A stretch of DNA of 23,101 nucleotides from Folioceros fuciformis (lineage: Eukaryota; Anthocerotophyta; Anthocerotopsida; Anthocerotales). Of this stretch, positions 1 through 12,063 are shown piece by piece. Location: assembly GCA_049999805.1 (NCBI GenBank), contig JBNGIO010005468.1:1-23101 (forward strand), in the 5' to 3' direction. The position numbers and the translations under genes are program-made. The notes beneath the pieces were generated by a model, which made no database searches, was not told the origin of the DNA, and saw only the letters and a program-made list of their open reading frames with translations. Each line of letters begins with the position of its first letter. Positions within the stretch are counted from its first letter, which is position 1.

Positions 1-32
1 AAGAAACCCAGGACTGTCAAAGGTAGCTAGGG

Positions 33-2412
33 ATGATCAATAAAATCCAGAGGCGCCTGCGCCCAGGCAAGCATAATTCCAAGGCCGATAATAATGACAC
101 TGGATCTGGTGGGGGTACCATGGGAGGAATTCCTTCGTCGTCATCCCCATCGCCGGCAGTGGTAGGGACCCAGACATCAGGCGGGGGTACTAATTCTCGT
201 GGAGGTGGAACCCCCACAGCTCCCGTTTCCAGACAAGGATCCCAGGTTGCCCCTGTGCGCACTACTGCAGCTGCCTCAGCAAACACAGGTACCCGCCCGG
301 GGGTGAAGGACCCTAAGGTACCTGGCAACGTGGCTGTCAATGGTGCCCTTTTTGAGCCTCTTCCTCTCTTCAGAGATGTTCCCAGCTCCGACAGACAGAG
401 CCTGTTTATTAAGAAACTCAATCAGTGCTGTCATACGTTCGACTTCACGGACCCCACCAAAAATGTGAAGGAGAAAGAAATCAAGCGTCAGACTTTGTTG
501 GAGCTGGTGGATTATGTGCAATCTGGGACGGGCAAGTTTACGGAAGCTGTGTTTGAGGACATCACAAAGATGCTGGTGACGAACCTCTTCCGGACGCTGC
601 CACCATCATCCCATGAAAACTCTGGGTCGGACAACTTTGATCCTGAAGAAGAGGAGCCCACCATGGATCCTGCATGGCCACACCTTCAAGTTGTCTATGA
701 GTTTCTATTGCGATATGTCGTTTCAACTGAGACAGATGCCAAACTCGTCAAGAGATATATTGATCATTCATTTGTCCTCAGACTGCTGGATCTGTTTGAT
801 TCTGAGGACCCTCGGGAGAGAGAGTACCTGAAAACTATCCTGCACCGTATCTATGGGAAGTTCATGGTGCACCGACCTTTCATCCGGAAGGCCATCACCA
901 ATATTTTTTACCGTTTCATATTTGAAACAGAGAAGCACAATGGGATTGGAGAGCTGCTGGAAATATTGGGTAGCATCATCAACGGGTTTGCTCTACCTTT
1001 GAAGGAGGAGCACAAACTGTTCTTGGTGCGGGCTCTCATCCCCTTGCATAAGCCCAAATGTGTGTCCATATATCACCAACAGTTGTCCTACTGCATAACA
1101 CAGTTTGTGGAGAAAGACTTCAAGCTTGCAGACACAGTTGTCAGGGGTCTCTTGAAGTATTGGCCTGTCACGAATAGTCAAAAGGAGGTGCTCTTCCTTG
1201 GGGAGTTGGAGGAGGTCTTGGAGGCTACTCAGGTGGCTGAATTCCAGCGCTGCATGGTTCCCTTGTTTCGTCAGATTGGCCGGTGCCTCAACAGTTCCCA
1301 CTTTCAGGTTATGAGCCAGACATCATCTCTGCTGTCATGCCTTGCACACTTGGGGCTGCCTGTCGTGTTCCATGTCGATTTCCTTCCTAGTCGATTGCTT
1401 GCGAGAGTCATGCTCACTGCAGTTTTGGTTTTAGGATGTGGGTGTATGTACGGATTACAGTGGATTGCGTTCATTTGTTTCTGGAGCAGGGAGTTTTATG
1501 CAGCATGTCCTAACTCATCATCTCAAGAGTTGCTGATGTTGTCTTGATTGATAACATTTCAGGTGTGAAAGTGAGTTGATTTCTAACATGCGTGGGGAGA
1601 CTTTGAGTTTGCTTGCATGCTCAGTGTCAAGTGATAATGACCCCCATGTTAGCCTCCTGAAGGGGTGCTGACCACGTAGGTCCAATGTGGCTGCGTCAGG
1701 GATGGTGGTGTTGCGAAGATCACTGCTAAATGCCTGTGGTTTGGCATGGCTTCTTGGGTATATATTTGATGTCTCATCTTTGATTAAAACCAATGATGCT
1801 TCAGAATGATGTGTCCCTTTGTTGACGACAAAATGCCCCAGTTTTGCAATGTTGACTGAGTATTCTGTTGAAGTATATAGTGAGTTTCTTCGCATGGCTT
1901 TGACATTGTAAGCTTTGCAGTGTTTTGAGGAGGTTTGAAGATATCGAGAGCTCTGTCTGCTACGTGCAGCTAAAGTGGTTTTTTTTCCTCACTGGGATGC
2001 TCAAAGGCCTTCTTTAATGTGGCAGGTGGCGGAGCGGGCGCTGTTTTTGTGGAATAATGATCACATTGTTAGTCTGGTTGCTCAGAATCGGACGGTCGTT
2101 TTACCTCTAATTTTTAATGCACTAGAGAAGAATACAAGAAGTCATTGGAATCAGGCTGTGCACGGGCTGACGTTGAATGTAAGGAAGATGTTCGTGGATA
2201 TGGATCAGGATCTTTTTCAGGAATGTCTGCAAAAATTTCAGGAGGATGAAGAAAAGGCAAAGGGACTGGAGGAGAAACGAGAGATAACTTGGAAGCGCCT
2301 AGAAGTGGTGGCAGCGTCGAGGGCAGTGGGTGCAGATACACTGTCAACAACTCAGGGACTGAATAGTAATATGGGGATGGCTTATGGCCAGAGGGCAGTT
2401 GTAGGGGGCTAG
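33..2412 (+). CDS. PP2A regulatory subunit B56 (B') family, two exons
   Basis: Substrate-specifying regulatory subunit of protein phosphatase 2A, which binds the A scaffold and C catalytic subunits in cytosol and nucleus. Exons are 33-1307 and 2026-2412; the 718-bp phase-0 intron has GT...AG ends, and joining gives 553 residues, normal for plant B'. An in-frame TAG at 24-26 lies just upstream of the ATG. Residues 1 to about 100 are Gly/Ser/Thr/Pro-rich and probably disordered. The B56 helical-repeat domain starts near residue 106 ([11 protein letters not shown]) and includes the family-typical stretches [38 protein letters not shown] and LLKYWP. Exon 2 continues with [12 protein letters not shown] and the C-terminal helices ([17 protein letters not shown]). 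The region conserved across B56 crosses the splice junction, which supports the intron. Which paralogue (alpha to theta in Arabidopsis naming) cannot be told. Confidence 0.95.
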
Positions 2413-3150
2413 ATGATTTGTGTCTTCCAAGATTGAAAGTCAGTATTGCTTTTCGGAGCTAAAATCGGTTAGAGTCCTTCCTTATGGTGTCTAGTTTGTG
2501 AGATCTCTGTTGGCCTAGCTGAAAGCTGGGTGGAAGGTTGATCTAGATGGCTCCCAGTAATCGGTGTTGAGCTGATGCAGGTTCAAGGGTGAACAGGAAT
2601 TTGCAGAGGTATAAGATATTTTGCCATTCTGAGAGGTGAAATGGGGCTTGTAGCAAGCCTGTGACATTCTGTTGTTTATTACTGTCATGGAGAACTTCTT
2701 TTTTGGAAGTTTTCTGGAGGTTTGTGTCTTGTGGCTCCTGGATCACTGAGGGGATGCAGTAAATAGGGAGGTCTTGCCTGACTGAGGTATGTGGGCAGGC
2801 AGTGCAGGAGATGGTTGTGTTGGTGGAGCGGGGGCATTAGTCGTGGTGCAGTTGTGGGTGTCGATTGGGGTTGTTTCAATGCTGGGTGTAGCCCTGTCTG
2901 CCATCGACACGCGGTTGCATGCCGAATGGCAAGAGACACCATGATCTGCGTTGATGTCGTGTTCACCTTGAGTCTAGTGTGTCGGGCACCGAAGTGAACT
3001 GATGTTTTGCGGAGGAGGATGTATCCATCGAATCAATAAAGTCGATCTCGCGCCAAGTGGACGCAGTCGTATAGAGAGTCGGACGTACGTTCAACTGTAT
3101 GGTCTCAGATAGAGTTGTGGCCCGCTTGTGTTTTACTCGACGTAACATGT
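2413..3150 (+). other. Probable 3' UTR and downstream region of the PP2A B' gene
   Basis: No credible coding frame follows the stop at 2410-2412. An AATAAA at 3035-3040 is the first clear polyadenylation signal I see, which would give a 3' UTR of about 640 nt; an earlier non-canonical signal is possible. The short ORFs here lack recognisable domains and look like chance. Confidence 0.4.
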
Positions 3151-3848
3151 AAATTTTTAAAATGTTTGATGTGCTCGAAGATATTATGATTCACTTGCTG
3201 ACCATATTAGAGATGGTTGGTTACCACTAGGTCGGGTGTTAGTGGAATGCATCTCTGTCTGGTTTAGGTGCATCTTGATATAGTTTTGCTTTAGGTACAA
3301 CTTGACATTGATTTGCATCTTGATACTCGGTAGCCCTGTGCCTTGGTATGTAGGCAATGGGTGTAGTATAGGTCAGGACGGTCATTTATGAGTGTAATCT
3401 CGAATTATATCAAGGCAGGCACACTAGCACTTCTTGAAACTTATTAGGGCTATGTTCATTATCTCTAATTCATGTTGCATGTGGTATATAAGATTTGAAT
3501 ATAAATATTATTTTTTGTAATATTCTTTAATCACACAATAATAGTTTGTAGTAATGAAAGAAGCATCCTAAGTTTCTTAATTCTCCATGAGATGTAAGTC
3601 TCATTTGACAAAAAAAAGTATATAATAAGAAATTATGTTAATTTTGTATTACTAGATTGCAATCTAGGGTTTTGGGTTTTGGGTTCCTAGGCATAAGAGG
3701 AAAGGTCACCAGTATGCGAGTTGAGAAAGTATAGATTGAAGCAAGTTGCTATGGGCAGCACAACTAATCTTTATGGATGGCATGAATTATCTTTATCAAT
3801 GTGTGGACTCAGCTATCGCCAATGTGTGGACTAGGCTATCGAAAGCTT
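3151..3848. other. AT-rich spacer with a short telomere-like tract
   Basis: No gene recognised. A short run of telomere-like units (CTAGGG, TTTTGGG, TTTTGGG) lies at 3664-3683 and resembles degenerate plant TTTAGGG repeats. Too short to call a true interstitial telomere. Confidence 0.4.
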
Positions 3849-4048
3849 CCTCTTATATATTCAGTTGGATTGTTTGCTCGAAATCCTTGCAACCTCTTAT
3901 ATATTTAGTTGGATTGTTTGCTCGAAATCCTTGCAACCTCTTATATATTCAGTTGGATTGTTTGCTCGAAGTCTTTGCAACCTCTTATATCTTCAATTCT
4001 TTGCAACCTCTTATATCTTCAATTGGCTTTTGCTCGAAGTCCTTGCAG
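3849..4048. repeat. Minisatellite, 44-bp unit, about five copies
   Basis: Three full 44-bp units at 3849-3892, 3893-3936 and 3937-3980, each beginning CCTCTTATAT and ending CCTTGCAA or CTTTGCAA. A 26-bp internally deleted copy lies at 3981-4006 and a variant of about 41 bp at 4007-4048. The first three copies differ by only a few bases. The ORFs running through this block are by-products of the repeat. Confidence 0.95.
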
Positions 4049-4102
4049 ACTATCAACCTCTTTGCATGATTCTCAATGTAGCAAACCTTGAGATTGCTCA
4101 TC

Positions 4103-4206
4103 CTATCTTGTGTGCCACAATCAAACCTCCAACAAGGCTGTAAACCCTANNNNNNNNNNCTATCTTGTGTGCCACAATCAAACCTCCAACAAGGCTGTAA
4201 ACCCTA
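4103..4206. repeat. Identical 47-bp direct repeat flanking a 10-N gap
   Basis: Positions 4103-4149 and 4160-4206 are identical over 47 bp, starting CTATCTTGTG and ending TAAACCCTA, with ten N between (4150-4159). Degenerate relatives of the neighbouring sequence (CAAACCTTGAAATTGCT) recur near 4082, 4239 and 4293, so the area is repetitive anyway. The exact duplication at a gap suggests contig ends that overlapped but were not merged. Confidence 0.9.
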
Positions 4207-4500
4207 GCTTGCTTGCCACAATGAACCTCGACGTACCAAACCTTGAAATTGCTCACCTGGTCTTGTCTAGTCTTGTCATTGTGTGCTACAATCAAACCTT
4301 GAAATTGCTAACATCATAAAGAAGCTAATAAGGCATCCATTACTGGCCTTGCCACTCTCACCCTATGATTTTCACCATTGATTAGGGTTTCAAGTGTAGC
4401 TAAGCTATTGCTCATGAGAAAAGTCTCTTACATAAATAATTTTAAAAAAACCTGCAAAAAAATTACTGGTAAGATCATTATTTTAATAAAAAAAGCTGGG
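4207..4500. other. Intergenic, no gene seen
   Basis: AT-rich spacer. Apart from degenerate copies of the CAAACCTTGAAATTGCT motif and a single ATTAGGGTTT telobox-like motif at 4381-4390, I see nothing recognisable. Confidence 0.5.
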
Positions 4501-4640
4501 TTCAATGACGCCATATGCCACGACGTACTGTAATCGCTGCTGACGCCGATTGGCATATGCGTGGTGTAAAGTGAAACGTAGTCGACTGGCGTCTACGTAG
4601 TGTATGTATTCCCGCGTACGTAGGTGGTACTTAAGTGAAT
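4501..4640 (+). promoter_or_regulatory. Candidate promoter region of the ATP synthase beta gene, rich in ACGT cores
   Basis: This stretch upstream of the ATP synthase gene has several ACGT or TACGTA cores: CGACGTAC near 4521, AACGTAG near 4576, CTACGTAG near 4593 and GTACGTAG near 4616. It also has an inverted pair CATATGCCA (4512-4520) / TGGCATATG (4551-4559). ACGT cores are the known target class of plant bZIP factors. No convincing TATA box or start site can be fixed. A tiny ORF of three sense codons starts at 4646 and would be a uORF if transcribed. The promoter role is inferred from position. Confidence 0.35.
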
Positions 4641-4762
4641 TGTGAATGGGTAAATAATAAGCATCGGATCGGACAGTGCACTCTATTCACCCTCGTCTCC
4701 CCTCTTCGAGCCTTTGCCCTCGTTCTCAAGCATCTGGTACCATCACAGGCAGCAGAGGGAGA

Positions 4763-4804
4763 GGCAGTGGCAGGGGCAGGGGCAGAGGCAGAGGCAGAGG
4801 CAGC
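4763..4804 (+). repeat. GGCAGR hexanucleotide microsatellite in the 5' leader
   Basis: Seven consecutive hexamers (GGCAGT, GGCAGG twice, GGCAGA three times, GGCAGC) lie about 80 bp before the ATP synthase start codon. They are probably transcribed as 5' UTR and are likely length-variable. Confidence 0.85.
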
Positions 4805-4881
4805 GAGCGCTAGAAGAAGTTCCCATCGCATTGCTGTTGCTGTTCGCCCGTTGCTTCCGAGGGCGACGGTGAGGGAGGGCC

Positions 4882-8088
<3,207 letters not shown>

Positions 8089-8420
8089 AGCACGAATTTG
8101 AGTCGCAAGAATATGAGCGCCCACCAGCATCAATTGCTGGTCTGTTTTTGTGCCTGAGGTCTGCCTTCTTCGAGACTGTTTTGAAATAAGGCCTACGATG
8201 CCCGGCATCGGGCTTCTTCACTTTTGATGTTGTGAGAAGCTAGATTCATCCCCGGATTTCGTCAATAGGTGTGCGAATTTTCAGGACTCAGCAATGCACA
8301 TCAGGTTAAATTACTTGTTTGTTGATCGGTGATTTGTCATCACAACAGATTTTGTAATGGAGTCTCGCGAATTCTTTTGCCTTGTCTTGAAATAAAAGAC
8401 AACTCGGAACGAACAAGCAA
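8089..8420 (+). other. 3' UTR of the ATP synthase beta gene
   Basis: Follows the stop at 8086-8088. AATAAA at 8391-8396 is a good polyadenylation signal, giving a 3' UTR of roughly 320-330 nt. No domain-bearing ORF. Confidence 0.6.
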
Positions 8421-8935
8421 ACGAAGACGCCCTGGTTATTGGACTTGTCTGCATCTGGAGTTAAACGGTATTCGAGGAACGTGCCTATCGTCGCCCTCTC
8501 CACCCAAGGCGGCTCGTCACTATTCCAGGTGCGACAGCCGCTTCCCATTAATAGTCGCCGTTACACTGTCTGTACAGTCCAGTCTTTGGCGTCTATTCAC
8601 TTGTCACAAAGTGCAGTACCCAAGCGCGGGTTTGGCTATACTGTCCATACGTACTTTTGGGCTCTGTTACACCGAATCATGTTGACCTAGTGCGCTCCGT
8701 CGTTCGCCAACCTCCATATGCCTTTCATTATCTTGGATACCTTCGGAGAGGCTAGTACCTTTCGGCCTTTGGCTATATGCAGGTTGTTCTCCACCGTTGG
8801 AGTAGATGGGATTGTCCATCTTATTTTAATAATAAAAATTAATCCCAATATCTTGGATTAGGGTTTATAATGTATATAGATATATTTAGTATGTAATATA
8901 GCAAAAGATGTGAGCTCCATATCATTAACCATGGG
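8421..8935. other. Intergenic, no gene seen
   Basis: ORFs of up to 118 codons cross the start of this stretch but resemble no family I know. The sequence becomes AT-rich after 8820, with one ATTAGGGTTT motif at 8857-8866. Confidence 0.4.
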
Positions 8936-9027
8936 ATAATTTGCCCCGACATTGAAAGTATGGCATGTACAAGGACCCATAATAATTTGTCCCTACATTG
9001 GAAGTATGGCACATATAAGACCCATAA
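8936..9027. repeat. Two-copy 46-bp tandem repeat
   Basis: Copies begin ATAATTTG at 8936 and 8982, each running through CATTG(A/G)AAGTATGGCA to GACCCATAAT. The two are diverged at several positions. Confidence 0.75.
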
Positions 9028-9180
9028 TCCTCTCAACATCTATTGTTTATGGAAAGGCATAGATAATGCTAACCTACTGAGATGTTGAAAGCACTAGTTC
9101 TCTTGCGTATCTGAAAGGAGGTATTAACAAAGAGGAGGTTTCTTTATTTTGTTCCTTTCGATGCCTATTCCTGTGCTCTT

Positions 9181-9444
9181 CCTAGCTCTTTGGTCAAGGT
9201 GCTCTTTCCTATTCATGTACTCGTTCTGACTCTTTGATCAAGGTGCTCTTGCCTATTCTTGTACACTTCCTAGCTCTATGATCAAGATATGCTTGCCTCT
9301 TCTTGTGCACTTCCTAGCTCTATGGTCAAGATACGCTTGCCTCTTCTTGTGCACTTCCTAGCTCTATGGTCAAGATACCCTTGCCTCTTCTTGTGCACTT
9401 CCTAGCTCTTTGGTGAAGATGCTTTTGCCTATTCTTGTGCTCTT
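9181..9444. repeat. Minisatellite, 44-bp unit, six copies
   Basis: Units start at 9181, 9225, 9269, 9313, 9357 and 9401, exactly 44 bp apart, with consensus beginning CCTAGCTCTATGGTCAAGAT and ending CTTGTGCACTT. The central copies are nearly identical and the outer ones more diverged. Partial copies extend to about 9164 and 9460. The period matches the minisatellite at 3849 but the sequence is unrelated. Confidence 0.93.
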
Positions 9445-9832
9445 TGATAGACGTGCTCTTTGTCACTTGTCTTGTACAAAATAAAAAAACTATGTGAGAT
9501 AGAGACATACAACCTAACAAACAATTCTTGAATTGTGCATTTTATTATCACTCTTGTGGAAATTAATGTTTGCAAACATTTCTTTGATGGACAATTCTCT
9601 ATAACCTGGACATTAGGCTCAATCACATGCATGTCATTGGTTTGCCTTTGCAACCAACGAAGTAGCATTTGTTATCAACTCAAACACTTAGGTTCTATTC
9701 ACCACAAATTCAGGTAAATGTAGTAACATATGTTAGACATCTTTTACTAACTTTTGCCAAACTAATATTTTTAGTAACTCTACACAATGGAGTATCTTGC
9801 AGATTAAGGATAATATATTCATAACTACAAGT
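9445..9832. other. Intergenic, no gene seen
   Basis: AT-rich sequence. An ORF of about 60-80 codons exists on each strand but neither has a recognisable motif. Confidence 0.4.
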
Positions 9833-9868
9833 GCCTTGAAGTGCCTTCAGTTGAAGGCACTTCAAGGC
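9833..9868. repeat. Perfect 17-bp inverted repeat with 2-nt centre
   Basis: The left arm GCCTTGAAGTGCCTTCA (9833-9849) and right arm TGAAGGCACTTCAAGGC (9852-9868) are exact complements, separated only by GT. Confidence 0.95.
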
Positions 9869-9943
9869 TAATCTATTTGTCCTTTATGCTCAATTGATCT
9901 TACTTCACAACTACACAATATAAAATAAGGAACACCTAGCTTA

Positions 9944-9980
9944 GGTGGAAATGAGGAACACCTTGTTCCTCATTTCCACC
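9944..9980. repeat. Perfect 17-bp inverted repeat with 3-nt centre
   Basis: The left arm GGTGGAAATGAGGAACA (9944-9960) and right arm TGTTCCTCATTTCCACC (9964-9980) are exact complements around CCT. After a short mismatch, CCTAG (9935-9939) and CTAGG (9984-9988) extend the pairing. Confidence 0.95.
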
Positions 9981-9984
9981 TTTC

Positions 9985-10440
9985 TAGGATTTTGTATACT
10001 CGGTGAAGAATTGGAAAAGGATGGAAGAGGAGAACCAATCACTGGCAAAAGCAGATATGGACGTAGGCCTATCGGACTTAAGAGTATTGGCCAGAAACAC
10101 GAAGGTTAAATATCATGTTATTCAACGGAACGTTCTGGAAATGAAGGCATTTCTGGTAAAACGGCCATATACGCTGTTTGTTATTTGCAGACTTGCCTCA
10201 CAGACTTTAGCGACATGAGTTTGACAAGTAGATGAACATCTCCGGGTTGGATGAAATGATTCGAGGATTTAGCAAATGCACTTCCAATACCATTTTTAGG
10301 GCTGTATTGATGCATGGAGTTGATATCATATCACTAATCAAGAGAGGCGCTCTAACCATGGTGCAAAAAGGGAAGTATACATACTTTGATATGGGAGAAG
10401 ACAAATATACCCCATAACGCAGGTGCGGTTGAAATTGTAG
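9985..10440 (+). other. Upstream flank of the split gene, possible decayed coding sequence
   Basis: Several open stretches on the + strand (10003-10218 and 10232-10417, the latter with an ATG) lie end to end in different frames and could be remnants of the gene that continues at 10441. No domain is recognised and no single frame is convincing, so the coding status is uncertain. Confidence 0.25.
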
Positions 10441-10522
10441 AATATTGCACCACTATTTGCAAATCAAGGGTTTCTTCTGCCACGAGTTATAAGGCATGGA
10501 GCAATGGTGAAGAAGCACCTAT
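10441..10522 (+). pseudogene. 5' side of the methyltransferase-like pseudogene, up to the copia insertion
   Basis: The frame used by the methyltransferase-like ORF on the far side of the retrotransposon can be followed back across the target site: removing the element and one CCTAT keeps it open for 27 codons, from a stop at 10438-10440. The residues just before the break read RVIRHGAMVKKHL. A second frame is also open here, so the exact reading is not certain. See the 3' part at 17594-18178. Confidence 0.4.
10518..10522. repeat. Target site duplication CCTAT (5' copy)
   Basis: CCTAT directly precedes the 5' LTR and is repeated directly after the 3' LTR at 17589-17593. Five base pairs is the usual duplication for Ty1/copia integrases, and it fixes the element boundaries. 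Confidence 0.93.
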
Positions 10523-10779
10523 TAATAGAAGATAGTGTGTTGAATCATTGCTTAGGGTTTCGTGTTATTATTCAGCACATATATAGTGTGTATGTGCATG
10601 TAGTTTTTATACAGCTACTTACCGTTTCGCTAGGGTTGTGTCTCTAGTTAAAGGTCATGCCTTTACATTTTCTAGATTAAGTCTAGTTCTTTTTTTCATT
10701 AATATGTTTTTATGTTTATAAACAATATAATGTAATTACTCAACATGTAATTGATCTGCACCAATTCCATATTTCGTCA
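10523..10779 (+). repeat. 5' LTR
   Basis: 257 bp, about 98% identical to the 3' LTR. Ends are TA...CA instead of TG...CA, fixed by the target duplication on one side and the primer binding site on the other. A TATATA at 10580-10585 is the likely promoter core, leaving a short U3. Confidence 0.95.
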
Positions 10780-10792
10780 TGGTATCAGAGCC
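10780..10792 (+). promoter_or_regulatory. Primer binding site for initiator Met tRNA
   Basis: TGGTATCAGAGCC begins immediately after the CA end of the 5' LTR. This is the standard plant copia primer site, complementary to the 3' end of initiator methionine tRNA, and sets minus-strand priming. Confidence 0.95.
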
Positions 10793-11141
10793 GTGAATAG
10801 GTGCAGATTGCATTCATAGGAATGCACATTAAATTGTGCACATGTAGGTGTGCATAAATATGTTTTTTGTGTTTGTTTCTTTATTAGAAATTAAGTTTCT
10901 AATAAGAAATCAAGAAGATGTTTTAAAAAACTGCTTTTAATTTATTTTCTTGGTTTTTATATAGAAATTTCTGCATTTCTAGGAGTAAGATCTAACGCAT
11001 CTGTTGCCAGATTGCTGCAAAGCAATCTGACATCAGGCACGCTAGAACGATTGCTAGAAGTGGCAGGAATTCTCATATAAAATCATAAATAGATTATAAA
11101 ATGGTTCTTGAAATTCTCAAAAACACAAAACATATGGCCTA
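10793..11141 (+). other. Retrotransposon leader with two hairpins
   Basis: Untranslated leader between the primer site and ORF1. Hairpin A pairs TTATTAGAAA (10881-10890) with TTTCTAATAA (10896-10905) over a 5-nt loop. Hairpin B pairs CAGATTGCT (11008-11016) with AGCAATCTG (11021-11029) around a GCAA tetraloop of the GNRA class. Retroelement leaders commonly carry packaging or dimerisation structures, so such a role is possible but not shown. Confidence 0.6.
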
Positions 11142-11903
11142 ATGAATGGCAATCCTCAAGATGGTGGGCAACAATGGCCAGGACGGCCAATTCCCTTCCA
11201 CGAGCTGATCAACCAGCCAAGGAATCGACGAAGGGGACAGGGTGCGCATACAAATGCAGCAAGACAGACAACTGCACAGCAGCTCCATCAACAGATTACA
11301 GAATGGACAGCACGCACTCCTAATCAACCTGTTCTAACACTTGAAGTGAGGGAATCCTTCAACACACTGATTGAAGCCCTCTTTCCTGAACAGCACCATT
11401 TGGCGTTCGTCCCACCACCGAGGAACCCTAACAATCTCCCAGAAATTCGGGTACAACGAGCCTTTGACGGCAATGGTAATCCAAGAGGGTTCCTAACCAC
11501 ACACGTTGCACCACACACCAATGTCACAGAATTAGCCTCTAGGTTAGAAGCACATCAGCGGTATGTTGATAGGCGTTTTCAGAACATAAGCCAACAACTT
11601 GCTGCTGTTTCTGTTGACTTACGTGTGCTGTTGGAGCAGATTGGGCATTTAGATTTCAAGTTGCTTGCTTTGCTGAAGCCTGCTCTTCTTGCTAACCCTG
11701 CCACTAGGGGGACAGCTTGTAAGTCAGCAGCTAAAACTAACAAGCACCATAAATTTGATTATCCTAATTCATGCCCATCGTGCTCAACCTACACTTTTAA
11801 TCGCTGGGAGATTAGAAACCAGAACATAAGGGAAATCACAGGTAGGCAGATGGTCAACCTGCGTAGGTCTGACCAGCAGATTGGTCCTATCTTACCCTTG
11901 TGA
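11142..11903 (+). CDS. Extra ORF upstream of gag in the copia element, function unknown
   Basis: An intact 253-codon ORF with an ATG start between leader and gag, on the gag strand but in a different frame (11142 versus 12064). I do not recognise it. Residues 1-60 are Gln/Arg/Pro-rich and basic (NRRRGQG, AARQTTAQQLHQQ). The middle has proline-rich FVPPPRNPNNLPE. Residues about 125-180 look like a long amphipathic, possibly coiled-coil helix (ASRLEAHQRYVDRRFQNISQ, then VDLRVLLEQIGHLDFKLLAL). A CPSC pair follows near residue 211. There is no zinc knuckle, protease or other pol motif, so it is not a duplicated gag fragment that I can see. It has no stops while gag-pol has six, which suggests chance, younger decay or selection. 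It might be a nucleic-acid-binding or structural accessory protein. Confidence 0.6.
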   Translation: MNGNPQDGGQQWPGRPIPFHELINQPRNRRRGQGAHTNAARQTTAQQLHQQITEWTARTPNQPVLTLEVRESFNTLIEALFPEQHHLAFVPPPRNPNNLPEIRVQRAFDGNGNPRGFLTTHVAPHTNVTELASRLEAHQRYVDRRFQNISQQLAAVSVDLRVLLEQIGHLDFKLLALLKPALLANPATRGTACKSAAKTNKHHKFDYPNSCPSCSTYTFNRWEIRNQNIREITGRQMVNLRRSDQQIGPILPL

Positions 11904-12063
11904 GTTGTAGGCTGCAGTAAGCAGCCTATCTCTGATGTGCTAATTGCATCAGAGTCTTCTCTGAATCCTCATTTGTTGAGCTGCACAGGTTAGGTCACAC
12001 AAGTACATTAGTAGCACACTCATAACATCCTCACTGTGAGGAGGGCTAACAGCAGTCTTAGAC
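11904..12063 (+). other. Structured spacer between ORF1 and gag
   Basis: Three hairpins lie between the ORF1 stop and the gag ATG. TAGGCTGC (11908-11915) pairs with GCAGCCTA (11921-11928). CTCTGATG (11930-11937) pairs with CATCAGAG (11947-11954). CCTCA (12029-12033) pairs with TGAGG (12037-12041). The first two are one base apart. The gag frame has a TGA at 12037-12039, so gag cannot be read through from upstream in its own frame. Confidence 0.7.

Noticed and set aside
17-421. Minus-strand ORF opposite PP2A exon 1
   Set aside because: Shadow of the Gly/Ser/Pro-rich N-terminal coding sequence with no motif of its own.
3664-3683. Interstitial telomere or chromosome-end fusion
   Set aside because: Only about three degenerate units; far too short.
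3849-4048. CRISPR-like array
   Set aside because: Units are head to tail with no unique spacers, and the window is eukaryotic; the same holds for the arrays at 9181 and 20641.
3746-4143. Overlapping + strand ORFs of 60-107 codons
   Set aside because: They are translations of the 44-bp minisatellite in different frames.
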